From the NCBI RefSeq assembly GCF_000716545.1, contig NZ_JNWZ01000047.1, positions 1 through 64,000 on the forward strand: 64,000 bases of DNA. The letters run 5' to 3'. Positions 8,366 to 17,267 of this stretch are shown here, piece by piece. The notes below the pieces were generated by a model. It did not search any database, was not told where the DNA came from, and saw nothing but the letters and a program-made list of their open reading frames with translations. Origin of the DNA: Kitasatospora phosalacinea (GTDB taxonomy: Bacteria > Actinomycetota > Actinomycetes > Streptomycetales > Streptomycetaceae). Within the stretch, counting starts at the first letter, position 1, and the number at the start of each line of letters is the position of its first letter. The position numbers were made by a program, and so were the translations under genes.

Positions 8366-8392
8366 TTGACGTCTACTTTTCTCAGACGTTAA
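8366..8392. promoter_or_regulatory. Probable ROK operator (inverted repeat)
   Basis: TTGACGTCT (8366-8374) and AGACGTTAA (8384-8392) form an inverted repeat matching at eight of nine positions with a 9-base A/T-rich centre. It lies in the 143-base spacer between the ROK gene and the transporter operon, and is the clearest dyad there. Position and symmetry suit a dimeric repressor controlling both directions. Confidence 0.65.
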
Positions 8393-8400
8393 ATCTCGGC

Positions 8401-8431
8401 GTGAAGTAAGCAGTTCCACATGCTTCTTCAC
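8401..8431. promoter_or_regulatory. Second dyad in the ROK/transporter spacer
   Basis: GTGAAG-T-AAGCA at 8401-8412 is opposed by ATGCTTCTTCAC at 8420-8431, an 11-base stem with one bulged base and a loop of about seven. It sits between the probable operator and the lipoprotein ribosome binding site (GAGAGGGG, 8451-8458). It could be a second repressor site or a hairpin in the mRNA leader. Confidence 0.45.
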
Positions 8432-8466
8432 CCCCACGAGACGACAGCCCGAGAGGGGCTCCTCCC

Positions 8467-9777
8467 ATGCGCACCCACCGGATCTCCGCCGCCCTCGCCC
8501 TGACCGCCGCGATCGTTCTGACCGCCTCCGCCTGTGGCGGCGGCGACAGCGGCGGCGGCAGCAACTCCAGCCCGAAGACCCTGACGTACTGGGCTTCCAA
8601 CCAGGGCAGCAGCCTGGAGAACGACAAGCAGGTGCTGGAGCCCGAGCTCAAGAAGTTCGAGCAGCAGACCGGCATCAAGGTCAACCTCGAAGTCATCCCC
8701 TGGTCCGACCTGCTGAACAGAATCCTGGCCGCCACCGCGTCCGGCCAGGGCCCGGACGTGCTGAACATCGGCAACACCTGGTCCGCCTCCCTCCAGGCCA
8801 CCGGTGCGCTGCTCCCGTTCGACCAGGCCACCTTCGACAAGATCGGCGGCAAGGACCGCTTCCTGGAGTCGACCATCGCCTCGGCCGGCGCCAAGGGCAA
8901 GGACCCGGCCGCCGTGCCGCTGTACTCGATGGCCTACGGCCTCTACTACAACAAGAAGCTGTTCCAGGCGGCCGGCATCGCCAACCCGCCCGCCACCTGG
9001 GAGGAGCTGGTCCAGGACGGCAAGAAGCTGACCGGCGGCGACAAGTACGGCCTGGCGATCGAGGGCGGCAACGTCTCGGAGAACGTGCACCACGCCTTCA
9101 CCCTGGGCATGCAGCACGGCACCGGCTTCTACGACGCCTCGGGCAAGCCGCAGTTCGACAGCCCGGAGGCGGTCGCCGCGGTCAAGCAGTACGTGGACTT
9201 CATCGCCAACGACAAGATCGCCGCCCCCGGCAACGCCGAGTACGCCGCCAACCAGTCGGTGACCGACTTCGCCACCGGCAAGGCCGCGATGCTGATGTGG
9301 CAGTCCGCGGGCGCCAACCTCAAGTCGCACGGCATGAACCCGGACGACTACGGCGTCGTCCCCGTCCCGGCCCCGGCCGGCGCCACCGGCGACAAGGCCA
9401 CCACCTCGATGGTGGCCGGCATCAACATGGCGGTCTTCAAGAACACCAAGAACCTCGATGGCGCCCTGAACTTCGTGAAGTTCATGACCAGCGACGAGGA
9501 GCAGAAGACCCTCAACGGCACCTACGGCTCGCTGCCGCCGGTCAAGGCCGCGCAGTCCGACGCCGCGTTCGCCACCCCGGAGCTGCAGACCCTCGCCGGC
9601 GTCCTGCAGAAGAGCGCCGCGCCGCTCCCGCAGGTCCCCACCGAGAGCCAGTTCGAGACGCTGATCGGCACCGCGGTGAAGAACCTGCTGGCGTCCGCCG
9701 CCGCGGGCAAGCCGGTCACCGAGGCCACGGTCAAGGACGAGCTGTCCAAGGCCCAGCAGCAGATGCCGGCGAGCTGA
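8467..9777 (+). CDS. ABC transporter sugar-binding lipoprotein
   Basis: This 436-residue extracellular solute-binding protein of family 1 starts with a lipoprotein signal: a basic tip, a hydrophobic stretch, then LTASAC with the lipidated Cys at residue 23, followed by a flexible Gly/Ser segment. Family features include LTYWASNQ, a metal- and sugar-rich cleft region (GPDVLNIGNTWSASL) and YSMAYGLYYNKKLFQAAGI. It is the first gene of a four-gene operon with two permeases and a GH1 beta-glucosidase; no ATPase is encoded, so a shared MsiK-type ATPase presumably energises it, as in other Streptomyces sugar importers. Substrate is inferred to be a beta-linked di- or oligosaccharide because of the downstream GH1 enzyme. 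The ATG has a GAGAGGGG ribosome site. Confidence 0.9.
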   Translation: MRTHRISAALALTAAIVLTASACGGGDSGGGSNSSPKTLTYWASNQGSSLENDKQVLEPELKKFEQQTGIKVNLEVIPWSDLLNRILAATASGQGPDVLNIGNTWSASLQATGALLPFDQATFDKIGGKDRFLESTIASAGAKGKDPAAVPLYSMAYGLYYNKKLFQAAGIANPPATWEELVQDGKKLTGGDKYGLAIEGGNVSENVHHAFTLGMQHGTGFYDASGKPQFDSPEAVAAVKQYVDFIANDKIAAPGNAEYAANQSVTDFATGKAAMLMWQSAGANLKSHGMNPDDYGVVPVPAPAGATGDKATTSMVAGINMAVFKNTKNLDGALNFVKFMTSDEEQKTLNGTYGSLPPVKAAQSDAAFATPELQTLAGVLQKSAAPLPQVPTESQFETLIGTAVKNLLASAAAGKPVTEATVKDELSKAQQQMPAS

Positions 9778-9781
9778 CGCC

Positions 9782-10774
9782 GTGCCCGAGAAAGTGATCG
9801 ACCGTCAGGCCGTCGGCAAGGAGGCCGCCCCGCAGGGGGCGGCCCCCGCCCGCCGGCGCTTCCGCGAGAAGTTCGGGCGCGGCGCACTGCCCTACCTGCT
9901 GCTGCTCCCGGCCCTGCTGGCCGAACTGCTGATCCACCTGGTGCCGATGGTCACCGGCATCGTGATGGCGTTCAAGCAGCTCACCCAGTTCTTCATCCGC
10001 GACTGGTCCTCCGCCCCGTGGTCCGGTCTCGACAACTTCAAGGTGGCGCTGGAGTTCAACGCCCCGGTCGGCAAGGCGCTGCTGCACTCGTTCTGGGTGA
10101 CCTGCATGTTCACCGTGCTGTCGGTGGGCCTGTCCTGGCTGATCGGCGTCACCGCCTCGGTCTTCACCCAGGACGCCTTCCGCGGCCGCGGCCTGCTGCG
10201 CGCGGCGTTCATGCTGCCGTACGCGCTGCCGGTGTTCGCGGCCGTGATCACCTGGTCGTTCATGTTCCAGCGGGACACCGGCCTGATCAACCACGTGCTG
10301 CACGACCAGCTGCACCTGACCAGCGACAAGCCGTTCTGGCTGATCGGCGACAACAGCTTCTGGGCGCTGCTGACCGTCTCGGTCTGGAAGTCCTGGCCGT
10401 TCGCCTTCCTCACCCTCACCGCGGGCCTGCAGAACATCCCGCGCGAGCTGTACGAGGCCGCCGCGCTGGACGGCGCGGGCGTGTGGCAGCAGATCCGCCG
10501 GATCACCCTGCCCTCGCTGCGCCCGGTCAACCTGGTGCTGGTGCTGGTCCTCTTCCTGTGGACCTTCAACGACTTCAACACGCCGTTCGTGCTGTTCGGC
10601 AAGTCCGCCCCGCAGGCCGCGGACCTGATCTCGATCCACATCTACCAGTCCTCCTTCATCACCTGGAACTTCGGCCAGGGCTCGGCGATGTCGGTCCTGC
10701 TGCTGCTGTTCCTGCTGCTGGTGACCGCGGTCTACCTGTTCGCCACCAACCGCCGTAGGGGGGACGCAGAATGA
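9782..10774 (+). CDS. ABC sugar transporter permease (MalF type)
   Basis: A 330-residue inner-membrane permease starting at GTG 9782, four bases after the lipoprotein stop, so translation is probably coupled. After a basic N-terminus of about 37 residues come six membrane helices. The EAA loop that docks the ATPase reads LYEAAALDGAGVWQQIRRITLPSL, close to the consensus EAAxxDGA...IxLP. It is the first of two dissimilar permeases forming the channel and overlaps the next gene by four bases (ATGA). Confidence 0.9.
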   Translation: MPEKVIDRQAVGKEAAPQGAAPARRRFREKFGRGALPYLLLLPALLAELLIHLVPMVTGIVMAFKQLTQFFIRDWSSAPWSGLDNFKVALEFNAPVGKALLHSFWVTCMFTVLSVGLSWLIGVTASVFTQDAFRGRGLLRAAFMLPYALPVFAAVITWSFMFQRDTGLINHVLHDQLHLTSDKPFWLIGDNSFWALLTVSVWKSWPFAFLTLTAGLQNIPRELYEAAALDGAGVWQQIRRITLPSLRPVNLVLVLVLFLWTFNDFNTPFVLFGKSAPQAADLISIHIYQSSFITWNFGQGSAMSVLLLLFLLLVTAVYLFATNRRRGDAE

Positions 10775-11613
10775 TCAACCCGCCCGCCTCCTTCCGCTGG
10801 CTGCGCCGGATCGTGCTGCTGGTGCTGGCCGTCTTCACGCTGACCCCGGTCGCGGTGATGCTGAGCTCCTCGCTCAAGCCGCTCCAGGACGTCCAGGGCC
10901 CGTGGCGCTGGATGCCCAGCCACCTGACCTTCCGGCCGTACGTCGACATCTGGAAGACCGTCCCGCTCGCGAAGTACTTCACCAACTCGCTGATCGTCGC
11001 GGGCTCGGCCACCGGCCTGTCCGTGCTGATCGCGCTGCTGGCCGGCTACGCGGTGAGCCGCTACCGCTTCCGCGGCAAGAAGATCTTCACGATCACCGTG
11101 CTGTCCACCCAGATGTTCCCCGGCATCCTGTTCCTGCTGCCGCTCTTCCTGATCTTCGTCAACATCGGCAACTCCACCGGCATCGCGCTGTACGGCAGCC
11201 GCGGCGGCCTGATCCTCACCTACCTGACCTTCTCGCTGCCGTTCTCCATCTGGATGCTGGCCGGGTACCTGGACTCCATCCCGCGCGACCTCGACGAGGC
11301 CGCCGCCGTCGACGGCTGCGGGCCGATCCGCACCCTGGTGCAGATCATCGTCCCCGCCGCCCTGCCCGGCATCATCGCGGTCGCCGTGTACGCCTTCATG
11401 ACCGCCTGGGGCGAGGTGCTGTTCGCCTCCGTCATGACCAACGACCAGACCCGCACGCTGGCCGTCGGGCTCCAGGGGTACGCCACGCAGACCGACGTCT
11501 ACTGGAACCAGGTGATGGCCGCCTCGCTGGTCGTCAGCCTCCCCGTGGTTGCCGGATTCCTGCTGCTGCAGCGCTACCTGGTGGCCGGTCTGACCGCAGG
11601 CGCCGTCAAGTGA
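10771..11613 (+). CDS. ABC sugar transporter permease (MalG type)
   Basis: A 280-residue permease of the MalG/CebG group with six predicted membrane helices. Its EAA loop is LDEAAAVDGCGPIRTLVQII followed by VPAALPG. The ATG overlaps the stop of the preceding permease gene in an ATGA arrangement. It completes the membrane part of the importer whose lipoprotein is at 8467. The next gene, a beta-glucosidase, follows after 71 bases containing a small hairpin. Confidence 0.9.
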   Translation: MINPPASFRWLRRIVLLVLAVFTLTPVAVMLSSSLKPLQDVQGPWRWMPSHLTFRPYVDIWKTVPLAKYFTNSLIVAGSATGLSVLIALLAGYAVSRYRFRGKKIFTITVLSTQMFPGILFLLPLFLIFVNIGNSTGIALYGSRGGLILTYLTFSLPFSIWMLAGYLDSIPRDLDEAAAVDGCGPIRTLVQIIVPAALPGIIAVAVYAFMTAWGEVLFASVMTNDQTRTLAVGLQGYATQTDVYWNQVMAASLVVSLPVVAGFLLLQRYLVAGLTAGAVK

Positions 11614-11630
11614 GGCACCGTCAGGGTGCC
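11614..11630 (+). promoter_or_regulatory. Small hairpin between permease and beta-glucosidase genes
   Basis: GGCACC (11614-11619) and GGTGCC (11625-11630) form a 6-base perfect stem with a 5-base loop right after the permease stop. It is too short for a strong terminator but could stabilise or partly attenuate the transcript before the beta-glucosidase gene. It may also be chance in such GC-rich DNA. Confidence 0.35.
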
Positions 11631-11684
11631 GTCAACTGACGCCCCGTCAGGCCCGCCGCCCCCCCACCCTCGAAAGGACCCCCC

Positions 11685-13028
11685 GTGAACCACCTCGACG
11701 CGCTGCCGGCCAACTTCCGCTGGGGCGCCGCCACCGCCGCCTACCAGATCGAGGGCGCCGCGAGCACCGACGGCCGCGCGCCGTCGATCTGGGACACCTT
11801 CTCGCACACCCCCGGCAAGGTCGACAACGGCGACACCGGCGACACCGCCTGCGACCACTACCACCGCTGGCCGCAGGACCTCGACCTGGCCGCCTCGCTC
11901 GGCCTGGACGCCTACCGCTTCTCCATCGCCTGGCCCCGGGTCGTCCCGCTGGCCGACGGCAGGGTCAACGCGGCCGGCCTCGACTTCTACGACCGCCTGG
12001 TCGACGGCATGCTGGAGCGCGGCCTCACCCCCTTCCCCACCCTCTACCACTGGGACCTCCCGCAGGCCCAGCAGGACCGCGGCGGCTGGCCCGAGCGCTC
12101 CACCGCCGAGCGCTTCGCCGAGTACGCGGCCGTGGTCGCCGAGCGCCTCGGCGACCGGGTCCGCGACTGGTGCACCCTCAACGAGCCGCTCTGCTCCTCC
12201 TGGATCGGCCACCTGGAGGGCAAGATGGCCCCGGGCCTGACCGACCTCACCGCCGCCGTCCGCACCTCCTACCACCTGCACCTCGGCCACGGCCTCGCCG
12301 TCCAGGCGCTGCGCGCCGCCGTCCCCGGCGCCCGGATCGGCATCGTCAACAACCTCTCCACCATCGAGCCCGCCTCGCAGTCCGACGCCGACCTCGCCGC
12401 CGCCCTGCGCGCCGACGGCCACATCAACCGCTGGTGGCTCGACCCGGTCCTCGGCCGCGGCTACCCGCAGGACATGGTCGACCTCTACGGCGTCGAACTG
12501 CCCGTCCGGGACGGCGACCTGGAGCTCATCTCGGCCCCGCTCGACTGGGTCGGCCTGAACTACTACTTCCGCCAGATCGTCGCCGACGACCCCACCGGCC
12601 CCGTCCCGAACTTCCGCCAGGTCCCCGGCCCCAACCCCGAGCGCACCGCCATGGACTGGGAGGTGCACGCCCCCGGCATCGAGGAGCTCCTGCTGCGCCT
12701 CACCGAGGACTACGGCGTCCGCGAGATCTACGTGACCGAGAACGGCTCCGCCTACCGCGACACCGTCACCGCCGACGGCCGCGTCGACGACCCCGAGCGC
12801 ACCGCCTACCTCGAGTCCCACCTCGCCGCCTGCGCCCGCGCCGTCGCCAAGGGCGCCCCGCTGGCCGGCTACTTCGCCTGGTCCCTGCTCGACAACTTCG
12901 AGTGGGCCTACGGCTACGACAAGCGCTTCGGCCTGATCCACGTCGACTACGACACCCAGGCCCGCACCGTGAAGTCCAGCGGCGAACGCTACGCCCAGCT
13001 CATCGCCGCCCACCGCGCCCGCGCCTGA
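11685..13028 (+). CDS. GH1 beta-glucosidase
   Basis: A 447-residue cytoplasmic family 1 glycoside hydrolase that releases glucose or related sugars from beta-linked disaccharides. N-terminal [15 protein letters not shown] is the GH1 signature. CTLNEP holds the acid/base Glu (about residue 167), and YVTENGSAY holds the nucleophile Glu (about residue 352). The sugar-site block [20 protein letters not shown] is intact. No signal peptide is present, fitting hydrolysis after uptake by the upstream transporter. The GTG at 11685 follows GAAAGGA. It closes the operon, ending at a strong hairpin at 13047-13091. Confidence 0.93.
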   Translation: MNHLDALPANFRWGAATAAYQIEGAASTDGRAPSIWDTFSHTPGKVDNGDTGDTACDHYHRWPQDLDLAASLGLDAYRFSIAWPRVVPLADGRVNAAGLDFYDRLVDGMLERGLTPFPTLYHWDLPQAQQDRGGWPERSTAERFAEYAAVVAERLGDRVRDWCTLNEPLCSSWIGHLEGKMAPGLTDLTAAVRTSYHLHLGHGLAVQALRAAVPGARIGIVNNLSTIEPASQSDADLAAALRADGHINRWWLDPVLGRGYPQDMVDLYGVELPVRDGDLELISAPLDWVGLNYYFRQIVADDPTGPVPNFRQVPGPNPERTAMDWEVHAPGIEELLLRLTEDYGVREIYVTENGSAYRDTVTADGRVDDPERTAYLESHLAACARAVAKGAPLAGYFAWSLLDNFEWAYGYDKRFGLIHVDYDTQARTVKSSGERYAQLIAAHRARA

Positions 13029-13046
13029 CGGCCCCGACGGGCAGGA

Positions 13047-13091
13047 GGGGCAGGGCCCCGGGAGCAGCCGACGCTCCCGGGGCCCTGCCCC
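13047..13091. terminator. Strong terminator hairpin between beta-glucosidase and chitinase genes
   Basis: Arms at 13047-13065 (GGGGCAGGGCCCCGGGAGC) and 13073-13091 are perfectly complementary over 19 bases with a 7-base loop. It lies between the convergent ends of the sugar operon and the chitinase gene and can serve both directions. Confidence 0.85.
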
Positions 13092-13120
13092 TGTCCGGGC
13101 TCCCCGCCGACCGCGGGGCG

Positions 13121-14785
13121 TCAGCGGCCCTGGAGGGCCTTGACGTTGTCGCCGAAGCTCCAGCCCTTCGAGCCGTCCCAGTTGAGGGACCAGGTCATCA
13201 GGCCCTTCAGCTGGCCGTTGAAGGAGCCGTACGCCTGGGAGACCAGGCTGGGGGCCATGTAGCCGCCGCCCGCGCCCGGCTGGGCCGGGAGGCCGGGGAC
13301 CTGCTTGTCGTAGGGGACCTTGACGGTGGTGCCCTGGATGGTCAGGCCGTTGTTGAGGCAGGTGGTCTGGGCGGTGAAGCCCTGGACGGTGCCGGCCGAG
13401 TAGGAGTCGCCGGAGCAGCCGTACATCGAGCCGTTGTAGTACTGCATGTTCAGCCACCACAGCCGGCCGTTGTCGACGTACTTCTTGATGATCGGCAGGT
13501 ACGAGCCCCAGATGGAGCCGTAGGTGACGCTGCCGCCGGTGACGTACGCGGTCTCGGGCGCCATGGTGAGGCCGAAGCCGGCCGGCATCTGGGCGAGGAC
13601 GCCGTCGATGATGCGGATCAGGTTCGACTGCGAGGCGGACAGGGTGCCGATGCTGCCGCTGCCGGACAGGCCGGTCTCGATGTCGATGTCGATGCCGTCG
13701 AAGTTGTACTTCTTCAGGATCGGGACGATGGTCGCCACGAACTTGTCGGCGACCGCGCTGGAGCTGAGGTCGATGCCCGCGGCGGCGCCGCCGATGGACA
13801 TCAGGATGGTCGCGCCGTTGGCCTTGGCCTGGCACATCTCGGCGGGGGTGGCCACCTTGACGCCGGTGTCCATGCCGTCCTGCCAGAGCACGGTGCCGTC
13901 GGACAGGATCACCGGGAAGGCGGTGTTGATGACGTTGTAGCCGTGCTGGGCGATCCGGCTGTCGGTGATCGGCGTCCAACCGAGGCCCGGGTGCACGCCG
14001 TTGGAGGCGCCGTCCCAGTTCTCCCAGTAGCCCTGCAGCACCTTGCCGGCCGGCTTGGGCTTGGTCGGGCAGGTGACGTCACCGCCGGGCGGGTTGCTGG
14101 TCGGCGGCTGGGACGTCGGCGGCTGCGAGGTCGGCGGCTGGGACGTCGGGGGCTGCGAGGTGGGCGGCTGCGAGGTCGGCGCGCTGGTGGACGGGGACGG
14201 GCTGCCGCTGCCGCCGGGGCCGCTGAGCACCAGGTCGTCGGCGTAGAACGCGGGCTGGCCGTACCAGCCGTGCACGAAGACGGTCACCGAGGTGGTGGAG
14301 GCGCCGGTGGAGAAGGTGGTGCTGAGCTGGCCGTACGAGGCGTTGCCCGGGGCCCAGGTGGAGGCGTTCACGCCGGTGCCGGTGGCGCCGAGGTAGACGT
14401 AGCTGCCCTGGACGAAGCCGCTCAGGGTGTACTGCGAGTTCGGCTGGACGCTGACGGTCTGCGAGCACTGCGCGGTGTCCTGGCCGGTGGGGGTGGCCTT
14501 GAGCGCGGAGGTGCCGCCGTGCACCGGGGTGCTGACGACCGAGCCGGAGTTGCCGGTGCAGGTCCAGTTGCCGAGCCCGCTCTCGAAGCCGGGGTTGGCG
14601 ATCAGGTTGGCGACGTCGGCGGAGGCGGTGACCGAGCCCGCCACGGCGAGGCCGGCGCCGATCACGGCGGCGGCGCTGACCCCGGCCAGCGTGCGCCGGG
14701 CGGCGCTCGGGCCGCTCCGGGCGTGGCTGGCCCGGGGCGCCTGCGCGGCGCGCTCCACGGGCGTGTACGACCTTCGACGGAACAT
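13121..14785 (-). CDS. Secreted GH18 chitinase with N-terminal carbohydrate-binding module
   Basis: A 554-residue exported chitinase. The signal peptide runs to about residue 56 (basic head, hydrophobic core, ASA cleavage site). Residues 58-190 form a CBM4_9-like beta-sandwich (NLIANPGFESGLGNWTCTG). A Pro/Thr/Ser/Gln linker of repeated PTSQP units covers about 203-232. The GH18 barrel follows from about 248, with SIGG and the catalytic FDGIDIDIE motif (Glu370 as acid), then LNMQYYN. ATG 14785 has a GGGAAGGGAG ribosome site. Upstream lie paired dre-like repeats at 14925-14955. Products could feed the neighbouring sugar importer, although that operon ends in a GH1 rather than a GH20 enzyme. Confidence 0.93.
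   Translation of the reverse strand: MFRRRSYTPVERAAQAPRASHARSGPSAARRTLAGVSAAAVIGAGLAVAGSVTASADVANLIANPGFESGLGNWTCTGNSGSVVSTPVHGGTSALKATPTGQDTAQCSQTVSVQPNSQYTLSGFVQGSYVYLGATGTGVNASTWAPGNASYGQLSTTFSTGASTTSVTVFVHGWYGQPAFYADDLVLSGPGGSGSPSPSTSAPTSQPPTSQPPTSQPPTSQPPTSQPPTSNPPGGDVTCPTKPKPAGKVLQGYWENWDGASNGVHPGLGWTPITDSRIAQHGYNVINTAFPVILSDGTVLWQDGMDTGVKVATPAEMCQAKANGATILMSIGGAAAGIDLSSSAVADKFVATIVPILKKYNFDGIDIDIETGLSGSGSIGTLSASQSNLIRIIDGVLAQMPAGFGLTMAPETAYVTGGSVTYGSIWGSYLPIIKKYVDNGRLWWLNMQYYNGSMYGCSGDSYSAGTVQGFTAQTTCLNNGLTIQGTTVKVPYDKQVPGLPAQPGAGGGYMAPSLVSQAYGSFNGQLKGLMTWSLNWDGSKGWSFGDNVKALQGR
14090..14179 (-). repeat. In-frame 15-base repeats encoding the PTSQP linker of the chitinase
   Basis: Six consecutive 15-base units encode PTSQP (the last PTSNP) between the binding module and the catalytic barrel. 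Units differ only at silent positions. Such arrays change length by slippage or unequal recombination and set the reach of the catalytic domain. Confidence 0.85.
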
Positions 14786-14924
14786 CGTGCTCCCTTCCCG
14801 CCGAACACCTGGTCATGGGCATGACCAGCGCTGTGGGGGCGCGGTGCCGGGCTGTGGGTGAGGTGGGGACATGTGGGGGGTTGTGCCCAGCCGGATCGTA
14901 GGAGCGGGGGCAGAGGGCGTCAAT

Positions 14925-14955
14925 AGGTCTGGACCAATAGCGAGGGTCTGGACCA
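14925..14955 (-). promoter_or_regulatory. Paired dre-like (DasR) direct repeats upstream of the chitinase gene
   Basis: Read on the minus strand, TGGTCCAGACCT (14936-14925) and TGGTCCAGACCC (14955-14944) are two near-identical 12-base direct repeats 19 bases apart. They match the known chitinase direct repeats of Streptomyces and the core of the DasR box (TGGTCTAGACCA). They lie about 140-170 bases before the chitinase ATG, in a promoter-like position. This predicts induction by chitin or chitobiose and control by the N-acetylglucosamine regulator DasR. Confidence 0.8.
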
Positions 14956-15084
14956 CCCGGGGAAGGGTCGCCGGTCCGGAGCGGGGCGCCGGGCGCGCCC
15001 GTGCCCCCGTACGCCCTCCCTGCCCGCGACCGCCCCGGCGCAGACTGGGCCCGCCCCCGGACGCCGAGCGGAACGAGCCCAGAC

Positions 15085-15741
15085 GTGGACGTGGCGCACC
15101 CGATCCCCGCCGTCCTGCTCGCCGGGGCCTGCGCCGCCGCCGGACGACCCAGCGCCGGAGCGGAGTTGATCCGGGCCGGCGAGAACGCCCTGCGCCGCCT
15201 GCACCGGCTCCCGCCGCCGCGGGCCCCGCTGCCCGCCCTGGACCCGTTCGTCCGCCTCCCCGACCGGATCGACGCCGCCGGCCTGGACGAGCCGCACCGC
15301 CGCCGGCTGCGCGCCCGGCTCGCCGAACTGCGCACCGCCTGGCGCGAACTCGCCCTCGCCGCAAGGGATCCGCGCGTCGTCCACGGCGACGCCTGGAGCG
15401 GCAACCTCGCGGTCACCGCCACCACCGCCCACCTGCTGGACTTCGAACGCACCGCGCTCGGCCCGGTCGAATGGGACTTGACCACCACCGCCGTCGGCCA
15501 CCACACCTTCGGCACCGTCCCGCCCGAGACGTACGCCGCGTTCTGCGCCGCCTACGGCGCCCACGTCACCGAGTCGCCCGCCTACCCGCTGCTCCGCGAC
15601 CTGCGCGAACTGAGGCTCACCTGCTACGCGCTGCAGCAGTCCGGCACCGACCCGCGCCACCGCCCCGAGGCCCGCTACCGGCTGGCCTGCCTGCTCGGCG
15701 AGCACGGATCCCGGCCCTGGGGCTGGACGCCGCTCGACTGA
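15085..15741 (+). CDS. Aminoglycoside-phosphotransferase-family protein lacking the kinase N-lobe
   Basis: About 218 residues from a GTG at 15085. The C-lobe is intact: VVHGDAWSGNLAV carries the catalytic Asp and Asn, and HLLDFERTALGPVEWDL carries the metal-binding Asp. The N-terminus AVLLAGACAAAGRPSAGAEL then IRAGENAL runs straight into RRLHRLPPPRAPLP. In full-length relatives (about 290-300 residues) ENAL begins the first kinase strand, and about 80-100 residues holding the glycine loop and ATP-anchoring lysine separate it from the LRRLH helix. Here they are gone, as if by one in-frame deletion. The product probably cannot phosphorylate. The start is uncertain; GTG 15091 is also possible. 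Expression is unproven. Confidence 0.65.
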   Translation: MDVAHPIPAVLLAGACAAAGRPSAGAELIRAGENALRRLHRLPPPRAPLPALDPFVRLPDRIDAAGLDEPHRRRLRARLAELRTAWRELALAARDPRVVHGDAWSGNLAVTATTAHLLDFERTALGPVEWDLTTTAVGHHTFGTVPPETYAAFCAAYGAHVTESPAYPLLRDLRELRLTCYALQQSGTDPRHRPEARYRLACLLGEHGSRPWGWTPLD

Positions 15742-15914
15742 GGCCGTGGGCAAGGGAGTCGACGGGCTGGTCGAACCGTGACCCGGGAACCTCCGCGACG
15801 CCTCCCCGCAGCCGGTACCGCCGGCGCACGAGCGGCTGATCGGCCGGAGGGGAAGCGCGCAGCCGCTGGAAGCGGACGATCCGCGGGAACCGGGGGTCTC
15901 CGCCCGCTCCGCCG

Positions 15915-17267
15915 TCAGTCCACGCAGGGCACCCCGCCCAGCTCCACCGGCTCCGGCGCGCGCGGTGCGATGCCGGTGGTGGCGGCGGTGGGGGAGGGGG
16001 AGGCGAGGGCGGCGGACGGCTCCGAGGGGGTGGGCGCCGCCGGGTCGCCGCCGGTCAGGAGTTCGCGGGCCGCGCCCGTCGGCGCCCGGAGGCCGGTGCC
16101 GCCGTCCGGCACCACCGGCAGCGTCCGGAAGACGCCCTTCCCGGCGGCCAGCGCCGGCACCTGGCGGACGAAGTCCACCGGGTTCCAGCCCTGGTCCACC
16201 ACCACGGCGCCGTCCAGCGACCGGTACAGCTCGGACAGCTTCGAGGCGTCCGACAGCACCCCGCCGGTCCGCAGCTTCTCCACCACCCCCGCCAGCAGCG
16301 CCTGCGCCCGCCGGGTGCGCACCAGGTCGGAGCCGTCGCCGACGCCGTGCCGCTGGCGGACGAAGGCCAGCGCCTGGGCCGCCCCCAACTCCTGCCGCCC
16401 GGCCGGCAGGCTCGCCCCGCTGAGCGGGTCGTCCACCGCGCGGTTCAGGCAGACCGGGATCCCGCCGAGAGCCCGCGCGGCGCGGTAGAAGCCGACCATC
16501 GACACCTCCGCGTAGTGGTCCACCCGGACGCCGGTCAGCTGCTCGACCGACTTGAGCAGCGCCAGCCGTCCCGACTCCCGGGCGCGGGTGCGCAGCGCCT
16601 CGTCCGACCCGCCGTCCCCGTTCAGGCTCTGCACCGCGAGCCTCTCGGCGTCCGAGTAGATCCCGCCGAGCTCCACCTCCTTGCCGAAGGGGCCCGGCAC
16701 CAGCAGGTCCCGGGGCAGCGACAGCTGCCGCACCTCGCCGCCGCCCGCCGGGATGTGCACCAGCATCAGGGTGTCGGTGACGTCCGCCCGGCCCGCCGCG
16801 CCGCTGTGCAGGTCGCCGCTGTGCAGGCCGCCGCGGCGCAGGTCCTCCGGCACCGGCCCGCTCTGCGCGTCCAGGGTGCTGTCGGTGCCGACCAGCAGCA
16901 GCGTCACCCCGTCGGCCGGCTGCGGCGCCGGGTCCTGGCCCGAGTGCGCCAGCTCCACCGCCGAGGTCCGCTGCCCGGGCAGGTCGCGCGGCAGCGCCAG
17001 CGCCCCCGCGCCGACCACCACCGCCGCGGTCAGCGCCCCCGCCAGCAGCGCCGTGCGCCGCCGCCTGGCCCGCCGCAGCCGGCGCCCCTCGGCCAGTCCG
17101 CCGTCGACCAGCCGGGCCGTCACCTCCGGCTCCGGTCCGCCGCCCGTCAGCCCGAAGGCCGCCCCCAACTGCACCTCGAACTCTCCGTCCTCGCCGTCCC
17201 CGCCGCGCACCGCGCCGTTCGCCCCGCCGTCCACCGCACCCCTCCGTCCGTCGCGTCCCGGATTCAT
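15915..17267 (-). CDS. LCP-family protein encoded with an ECF sigma factor, with anti-sigma-like N-terminus
   Basis: A 450-residue single-pass membrane protein. Residues about 28-75 are cytoplasmic and resemble the N-termini of membrane partners of SigE-family sigma factors (FEVQLGAAFGLTGG, then LVDGGLAEGRRLRRARRRR). One membrane helix (about 77-97) follows, then an extracytoplasmic LCP domain. That domain shows TLLLVGTDSTLD, DTLMLVHIPAGG, LSLPRDLLV, GVRVDHYAEVSMVGFYRAA and LAFVRQRHGVGDGSDL with its catalytic-site arginines. There is no LytR_C domain; the tail is Pro/Ser/Ala rich. Its ATG overlaps the stop of the sigma gene (ATGA), so the two are co-translated. It may ligate wall polymers and also hold the sigma factor at the membrane; the second role is inference. 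Confidence 0.82.
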   Translation of the reverse strand: MNPGRDGRRGAVDGGANGAVRGGDGEDGEFEVQLGAAFGLTGGGPEPEVTARLVDGGLAEGRRLRRARRRRTALLAGALTAAVVVGAGALALPRDLPGQRTSAVELAHSGQDPAPQPADGVTLLLVGTDSTLDAQSGPVPEDLRRGGLHSGDLHSGAAGRADVTDTLMLVHIPAGGGEVRQLSLPRDLLVPGPFGKEVELGGIYSDAERLAVQSLNGDGGSDEALRTRARESGRLALLKSVEQLTGVRVDHYAEVSMVGFYRAARALGGIPVCLNRAVDDPLSGASLPAGRQELGAAQALAFVRQRHGVGDGSDLVRTRRAQALLAGVVEKLRTGGVLSDASKLSELYRSLDGAVVVDQGWNPVDFVRQVPALAAGKGVFRTLPVVPDGGTGLRAPTGAARELLTGGDPAAPTPSEPSAALASPSPTAATTGIAPRAPEPVELGGVPCVD

